Positions 7,522 through 11,679 of a stretch of DNA of 11,679 nucleotides are shown in pieces; within the stretch, counting starts at the first letter, position 1; each line of letters opens with the position of its first letter. Position numbers and translations under genes: made by a program. Origin of the DNA: Candidatus Omnitrophota bacterium (GTDB lineage Bacteria > Verrucomicrobiota > Verrucomicrobiia > Limisphaerales > UBA1319); NCBI GenBank assembly GCA_023473405.1, contig JAMCZD010000392.1, forward strand, positions 1-11,679, in the 5' to 3' direction. A model generated the notes under the pieces. The model saw only the letters and a list, made by a program, of their open reading frames with translations, had not been told where the DNA came from and made no database searches.

Positions 7522-7587
7522 CTAACGACGTGTTTTGAAAGTGCCAGCGGTGCTGTGGAAAGCGCCCCTGGCGAGCATCCCTGCACC

Positions 7588-7956
7588 TTAAGCCGCCAGC
7601 AAACTGCTTATGGTCGAGACAAGTTCGCGGAGATTGACCGGCTTTTCGAACATCCGGTCTGGTTTAGGCTGGGCCATTTCCAACATTTCCCGGGTCACCG
7701 TGCCGCTGATCATGATGGTCTTGAGATTGGGCATCAAGGCGCGGCATCTCTTTTGCAACTCGATGCCGTCCATCTCACGCATGCTGAAGTCGCTGATTAG
7801 AAGGAATGGTTTAGGATCGGCCGAGTTGAATGCAGCAATCGCAAGGAGTGGATTCGCGAAGAAATCGGCGCGATAACCTTCCATTCGGAGGCAAAGGGTG
7901 ATGATTTCACCCACATTTATCTGGTCATCGATAACGTATATCAGCGGATTGCTCAT
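7588..7956 (-). CDS. Stand-alone receiver-domain response regulator (CheY-like)
   Basis: The 122-residue product is a receiver (REC) domain with no output domain. Key residues are present: acidic pair Asp10/Asp11 (YVIDDQ), phospho-acceptor Asp56 (LLISDFSMREMDG), Ser84 in the TMISG switch, and Lys105 in FEKPV. It would accept a phosphoryl group from a histidine kinase and act through protein-protein contact, or pass the phosphate on. No kinase or phosphotransfer protein is encoded in the window, so the pathway is unknown. The start MSNPLIYVIDD fits the domain edge; there is no strong Shine-Dalgarno site. The gene begins 30 bases after the stop of the regulator at 7987-8424 on the same strand, suggesting one transcript. 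The 66 bases to the convergent glgX end hold no clear terminator. Confidence 0.92.
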   Translation of the reverse strand: MSNPLIYVIDDQINVGEIITLCLRMEGYRADFFANPLLAIAAFNSADPKPFLLISDFSMREMDGIELQKRCRALMPNLKTIMISGTVTREMLEMAQPKPDRMFEKPVNLRELVSTISSLLAA

Positions 7957-7986
7957 GCATCTGCCCGCTCTTCACAGTGGTGGCTA

Positions 7987-8424
7987 TCAATTCCATAACT
8001 CACTTTGGAACAAGCGGCGGTGGTTTTCAGATGCCGGCGTATGAACCTTCAACACCTTCGCCACCGCCCGTTCGACCTGGGTTAATGGGAACGGTTTGGA
8101 AATGAGATCAAGCCCGTTTGACTGCAAGAAGGCCTTTGTTTCCGAATCGACGACATAGCCGGTGACAAAGATAAAGCGGTTTGCCAGTAGAGGCATCTTT
8201 TGAACCGCCAGTTGGTAGAACTGCCGGCCGTCTATCCCGGGCATACACACGTCACACACGATCAAATCAAACTCACGTTGCTCGAGCCATTGAAAGGCTT
8301 CGATAGCATCGTTGCAGAGCGTTGGGACCAATCCAATGGCGTCCAACGCTTCCCCCAGCAGGCCGGCGAGCGCGGCTTCGTCGTCCAAGACCAGGACATT
8401 GGCATTCCTTGTGTTTCTTTTCAT
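7987..8424 (-). CDS. Stand-alone receiver-domain response regulator
   Basis: The product is 145 residues from ATG 8424 (MKRNTRNANVLVLDDE). The receiver domain covers about 8-128 with the acidic cluster Asp14/Asp15, phospho-acceptor Asp58 in IVCDVCMPGIDG, Thr88 in FVTGY, and Lys110 in SKPFP. A 15-residue tail (TPASENHRRLFQSELWN region) has no known domain. The frame is open upstream to 8586, but those residues do not look like REC sequence and the domain begins immediately after Met 8424. It probably forms a two-gene unit with the regulator at 7588-7956. The two differ clearly in sequence, so they are not a recent duplication. The cognate kinase and target are not in view. It is divergent from the uncharacterised gene at 8819. 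Confidence 0.92.
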   Translation of the reverse strand: MKRNTRNANVLVLDDEAALAGLLGEALDAIGLVPTLCNDAIEAFQWLEQREFDLIVCDVCMPGIDGRQFYQLAVQKMPLLANRFIFVTGYVVDSETKAFLQSNGLDLISKPFPLTQVERAVAKVLKVHTPASENHRRLFQSELWN

Positions 8425-8818
8425 TTCAAGTCTCAAACCTTGCTTGCGGCCGATTCCCGGATCAGAACAATGGACCATCCTTAACCTGGTCCAAACATCG
8501 AGGTTGCGACAAGCAAATCCCATGCCACAAGGAGGAGCCAGGCTTTTCTTCTGCCTGGCAGGCGTATTTGCTGCGGGACTGGGCAAATTCTCACCTCCAA
8601 CCGGGTAATGCGTGGTGACCTCATGGCCGGGGCGTATTGGGTGTGTGCCCCCAAAATGCGAATCTCACCCACTTTGTCTTGCACTTCGGCAAATATCGAA
8701 GCTCGGCTAGCGTGGTGTCCCGGAACAGTTGGACATTTCCAGGACGCAACCCCAGGTGTGCTGTCAAACGCACAGTTCACTGCGCCGGCCTGCGGGTGTA
8801 GATGTACTCAGGTTTTTT
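8425..8818. other. Divergent spacer of about 390 bases
   Basis: This region separates the response-regulator pair (minus) from the uncharacterised 519-residue gene (plus) and should hold both promoters. It has a perfect 7-base stem, gccaggc / gcctggc (8537-8543 with 8553-8559, 9-base loop), directly after a strong Shine-Dalgarno-like AAGGAGG (8529-8535) that has no ATG at a usable distance. No convincing -35/-10 pair or known RNA was recognised. Confidence 0.5.
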
Positions 8819-10378
8819 ATGCAGCCGCACCTTCAGATTGACTATACGCAGCCAAAGCCGCTGGCAATTGGTCATTTGGCTGCCATTCCCATGGAACGGA
8901 TTCATTCGGTCTTGAGGAAGATGCCTGACGATGATTGGGCCAGGCTAAAGGCCTTGATCCACCAAAACTTCACTCACCCCACAAAAGACGACGACATCGA
9001 CGTGCTCGAGCGGATGTTCCGCAAGGGCGAGGACATTGGCCGGCAAGCCGGAGGCACCGTGTATCGCATGGTGCAATTGATGGTCGGCAACGCCGCGCTT
9101 ATCGAAGAGGTGCGGAAGTCCCAAGAGCGCATGAGGCTTCGCATTCGCACTCTCCTCAAGGAGATGTCCAACGAGGATTGGAGCCAGTTCAAGGCATCCA
9201 TGAACAGTCACCTCGAGCACCCAACCAAGGCCGATGACATCGGCGTCCTCGAACTTGTTTTTCGTATAGGCGAATCGGTGAGCAACGTCGAGATAGCCGC
9301 CCTGGCCATGGCCGCCAAGTCTTCGGGCCGCAAGTTGATCGAACCGGAGGTGGCCAGGAACAACGCCATTCTAAAGGCCGTGCATAACCGAACGGCTAAG
9401 CCCGATCCGGAGGCGGCCTATATATCGGCTAAAAAGGCAATCGAAGAGGCCACGAAAATGGCCAGGCGCGCCCAGAATACCCTGGCATCACGCTACGTCG
9501 AGCCCAGTGCATCCTATAAAAATGCCCGGAACACGGTTTTCAAAATGGTCGATTCCATCCTCGAAAGCCCTCCCCTGGTGGCTGAAGCCGAGCGAATAGA
9601 GATGGAATTGACCGGGGTGAAAACCGTCAGCCGGAAAAAGATGCGCTGGGCCCTCCACCGAATGCCGATGAACGACCGGATAAAGGTGATCAGGCTGATA
9701 CCTCTGAACACCATCCTCATGTTCCATGAAGGTGAAGAAAAGGCGAAGCCGCGGGACTTGGCTGCAAAGGCTACCCGAGATCGCCGGATGGCTTACGACT
9801 TGTTCGTGAAAGACCAAAGCGACGAGGAACTTAAAGCTACCTACGGGCTTTCGATCAGCGCCATCAAGAACGCCGTGGGAGTAATCCTCCAAACCCTGAT
9901 GGAAAAGCCGCTGGCGCGGAAGATGGTCAACGACTACGTGGCTCGGATGGAAAGCGTCGAGCCCATGGGCACGGACGAAGTCAGGCGGCGGATGAAACAA
10001 CTCACACCCCGGCAACGAGCTGAAATTATCCATGGGATACCCAATTCGGCCTGGAAGGTGCGCGAGGTTATCCCCATGCACAAACACCTGTTCCTCGATT
10101 ACTTGTCGGGCGAATGGGTGCTCGGCGCCTTGGTCCGTTACTACAATCTCGAGAAGGACAAGAAACTGACGGGAACATTCCAGTTTACAGGCACCCTAAC
10201 CGCCCGAGGCGCGCAATCCTCTGTCGAAGGGATGCTTCGCAAAATCTCCGACGAACCCGCTCTCCGGCAACAGCTTAGACAATGGACCTCGGCGGTTTCT
10301 TCCCCGGAACCCGCGGAAGCCACCGGAGAATCAACTCTCCCCAATGAAGACGAAGTGATGCCTCCGGCGCCGGAATAG
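8819..10378 (+). CDS. Unrecognised repeat-containing protein with HTH-like segments
   Basis: The product is 519 residues, and I do not recognise the family. ATG 8819 follows CAGG at 6 bases; an open extension to TTG 8729 looks non-coding, and ATG 8891 is an alternative. There is no signal peptide or membrane helix, so it is likely cytoplasmic. Residues 27-76 and 108-157 are a tandem duplication, 22 of 50 identical, sharing DW, KA, HPTK.DDI.VLE and FR.GE. A charged helical stretch (about 195-265) may be coiled coil. In the C-terminal half, DEELKATYGLSISAIKNAV (335-353) has the pattern of a helix-turn-helix, as in sigma region 4. A second segment (432-489) ends in a similar helix plus EPALRQQLRQW. 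The tail (492-519) is acidic and Pro-rich. DNA or RNA binding is an inference. It is divergent from two response regulators, which might control it. Confidence 0.85.
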   Translation: MQPHLQIDYTQPKPLAIGHLAAIPMERIHSVLRKMPDDDWARLKALIHQNFTHPTKDDDIDVLERMFRKGEDIGRQAGGTVYRMVQLMVGNAALIEEVRKSQERMRLRIRTLLKEMSNEDWSQFKASMNSHLEHPTKADDIGVLELVFRIGESVSNVEIAALAMAAKSSGRKLIEPEVARNNAILKAVHNRTAKPDPEAAYISAKKAIEEATKMARRAQNTLASRYVEPSASYKNARNTVFKMVDSILESPPLVAEAERIEMELTGVKTVSRKKMRWALHRMPMNDRIKVIRLIPLNTILMFHEGEEKAKPRDLAAKATRDRRMAYDLFVKDQSDEELKATYGLSISAIKNAVGVILQTLMEKPLARKMVNDYVARMESVEPMGTDEVRRRMKQLTPRQRAEIIHGIPNSAWKVREVIPMHKHLFLDYLSGEWVLGALVRYYNLEKDKKLTGTFQFTGTLTARGAQSSVEGMLRKISDEPALRQQLRQWTSAVSSPEPAEATGESTLPNEDEVMPPAPE

Positions 10379-10583
10379 CAGCTTATTGGAAGTGCGGACG
10401 CAGCACCGCCTTGGCTTCAAGAAAAGCGCCGTCGCCGCTTCGCTCTGCCGGCGCACTCCCACACCATACGCTCCTCACGCTCCACGCTCCAAGCTCCTCA
10501 CACTCCTGTGCCACTATTTGGGACATGGGTGTACAAATGCTTGACGCGGGAAAACGGTCGGGCCAAGGTCCGTCAAATTTCAT
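10379..10583. other. Spacer between the repeat protein and the propeller gene
   Basis: These 205 non-coding bases hold copy 2 of the two-block repeat. Further on is a -35-like TTGACG (10541-10546) with no good -10 at the right distance; the same hexamer occurs inverted as CGTCAA at 10571-10576. No terminator with a T-run follows the stop at 10378. Confidence 0.45.
10443..10486 (+). repeat. Dispersed two-block repeat, copy 2
   Basis: This is the second copy of the repeat at 5236-5278, in the same orientation: an identical 18-base block (10443-10460), then a 19-base block (10468-10486) with one mismatch. Its end is 97 bases before the start of the propeller gene, close to the 113 bases seen before glgX. 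Within it the unit acgctcc is repeated. Confidence 0.7.
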
Positions 10584-11679
10584 ATGCCAAGACCATTGTG
10601 CTTATTCCTGACGTTCCAATTGGCGGCCTCAGCAATCTGGAGTGGTGGGCTGATTGAAGCAGCGGAGTCAACACCTCAAGCGGCGCGCAACCCGGTCACC
10701 CTGCCCGGGCAACAGGCTGATGGCTCGATCCTGTTACCCAACCAATGGTCGTTGCGGCCCGTCGGAAGGCAGGTGCGCCTGGGTGATTTCCCGGTGAACA
10801 TCGCGGTGCATCCCGGGAGCGGGTATGCCGCGGTCTTACATTGCGGTTATGGGCCACACGAGGTCGTGGTAGTCGATATTCATCGAGCCAAGGTGGTATG
10901 CCGGGTTGGGATTGAGGAGGGCTTTTACGGTTTGGCCTTTGCGCCGGATGGTTCGAGGCTGTTCATTAGCGGCGCCGGTGATGAAGTGGTTCATTCCTTC
11001 TCATTTCGGGAGGGTTACCTTAGCGATCCCCGCCAGATCCGCCTGCGAGAGGCATCACAGCGAGGTGTTCCCGCGGGCTTAGCCGTCAGCCGGGACGGCA
11101 GGCGTCTCTGGGTGGCCAACGTCAGGGGCCACCAGGTTGACGAGTTGAATCTCGAATCGGGCAAGGTGGTTTTCGAACTATCCACGCTAGCCGGAACGAA
11201 GCTGGCGGATGGAAATGGGATTAAGCCGCCAAGCGATCCCGACCTTGCGGCAGCCACCAAGCGAGACGAAGCCCGTTTACAGTTGCCGGCTTCGGCTGAA
11301 CCCTTTCCGTACGGGTGCGTGGTTGACGAGGCGCGCCGGCGTCTCTACGTCAGTTTATGGGCGCAGGCACAAGTGGCGGTGGTAGACCTCGACCAGCACC
11401 TGGTCGTCGACCATTGGCCCACCCAAGAGCATCCCAATGAGATGGTCGCGAGCCCATCCGGCAAGATTCTGTATGTAGCCAATGCCAACCGCAACACGGT
11501 TACTGTGCTCGATCTCGATACCGGCAAAACGCTCGAAACCCTTACAGCATCGCTTTATCCTCAATCACCACCAGGTTCGACTCCAAACAGCCTGGCGCTC
11601 ACCCCGGACGGTCAGCAATTCTCATTTTGTTTGGTCCCGGGGCTGTGCCTTGTGGTCCCAGCTGTTGAACGAGATCGGA
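10584..11679 (+). CDS. Exported YncE-type (YVTN) beta-propeller protein, 3' end off the window or disrupted
   Basis: An open frame runs from ATG 10584 to the right edge, 365 codons. The N-terminus MPRPLCLFLTFQLAASAIWSG is a signal peptide, with cleavage probably after IEA (residue 26). Propeller blades follow: LPNQWSLRPVGRQVRLGDFP (51-70), AVLHCGYGPHEVVVVD (83-98), GLAFAPDGSRLFISGAGDEV (116-135), GLAVSRDGRRLWVANV (165-180), RRLYVSLWAQAQVAVVD (252-268) and KILYVANANRNTVTVLD (294-310). This order matches bifunctional YncE-family/alkaline-phosphatase-family proteins, in which a phosphatase-like domain would follow; that part is not in the window. The substrate is unknown, and the site would be periplasmic or outer surface. 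After TPNSLALTPDGQ (333-344) the expected LFVANADNN-type blade is absent and residues 346-365 fit no propeller strand, so the gene may be interrupted or shifted near 11616. Confidence 0.88.
   Translation, partial: MPRPLCLFLTFQLAASAIWSGGLIEAAESTPQAARNPVTLPGQQADGSILLPNQWSLRPVGRQVRLGDFPVNIAVHPGSGYAAVLHCGYGPHEVVVVDIHRAKVVCRVGIEEGFYGLAFAPDGSRLFISGAGDEVVHSFSFREGYLSDPRQIRLREASQRGVPAGLAVSRDGRRLWVANVRGHQVDELNLESGKVVFELSTLAGTKLADGNGIKPPSDPDLAAATKRDEARLQLPASAEPFPYGCVVDEARRRLYVSLWAQAQVAVVDLDQHLVVDHWPTQEHPNEMVASPSGKILYVANANRNTVTVLDLDTGKTLETLTASLYPQSPPGSTPNSLALTPDGQQFSFCLVPGLCLVVPAVERDR

Noticed and set aside
7522..7587. Bidirectional terminator between convergent glgX and the response regulator
   Set aside because: Only 3- to 4-base stems and no T-run are present in the 66-base gap.
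8425..8586. N-terminal extension of the second response regulator
   Set aside because: The receiver domain begins directly after Met 8424; the upstream residues are basic and unstructured and lie in the divergent spacer.
8521..8608. Short hydrophobic frame after AAGGAGG (8529-8535)
   Set aside because: The only ATG (8521) lies before the ribosome site and the product would be 28 residues with no other support.
8729..8818. Extension of the 519-residue gene to TTG 8729
   Set aside because: The extra residues are Cys/Gln/Ser-rich without similarity to the rest, and ATG 8819 has a better-placed AGG ribosome site.

Overview
The window looks like a chromosomal piece of a soil- or sediment-type Verrucomicrobiota bacterium, perhaps near Pedosphaera/Limisphaerales. 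This is inferred from protein style: a secreted LamG/Ig-like protein, a double-module ABC-2 permease with the EKRDGTLGLLFLTNLKG signature, an exported YncE-type beta-propeller, moderately high GC, weak Shine-Dalgarno sites, and intergenic DNA full of short GC-rich hairpins. No rRNA, tRNA, CRISPR array or transposase was recognised.

Layout. Positions 1-1048 (minus) hold the N-terminal part of an exported LamG plus Ig-like protein that runs off the left edge. Positions 1049-1649 are non-coding, with a purine-rich imperfect palindrome (1374-1428) and a small CCC-tcc-GGG hairpin (1518-1530). Positions 1650-4739 (minus) encode a 1029-residue protein that fuses two ABC-2 permease modules to a large soluble domain of a kind otherwise seen in membrane-anchored planctomycete/verrucomicrobial proteins. 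Upstream of it, about 4807-5197 is a repeat-derived intergenic block with at least six hairpins between inverted GTGAGACA copies.

Positions 5392-7521 (plus) encode the glycogen debranching enzyme GlgX. Convergent to it are two stand-alone receiver-domain response regulators, 7588-7956 and 7987-8424 (both minus, 30 bases apart), probably one transcript. Divergent from these, 8819-10378 (plus) encodes a 519-residue protein I do not recognise. Its N-terminal half contains a clear tandem duplication (22 of 50 aligned residues identical) and its C-terminal half contains HTH-like segments that may also be duplicated. Positions 10584-11679 (plus) begin an exported YncE/YVTN beta-propeller protein, probably the N-terminal part of a propeller/alkaline-phosphatase-family fusion. 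The family pattern breaks off about 60 bases before the window ends.

The genes do not form one pathway. They look like independent units separated by repeat-rich spacers: glycogen use, phosphorelay output, envelope transport and secreted proteins. The items most worth attention are the unrecognised repeat protein, the permease fusion, the intergenic repeat families (a two-block repeat lies about 100 bases upstream of both glgX and the propeller gene), and the broken end of the propeller gene.
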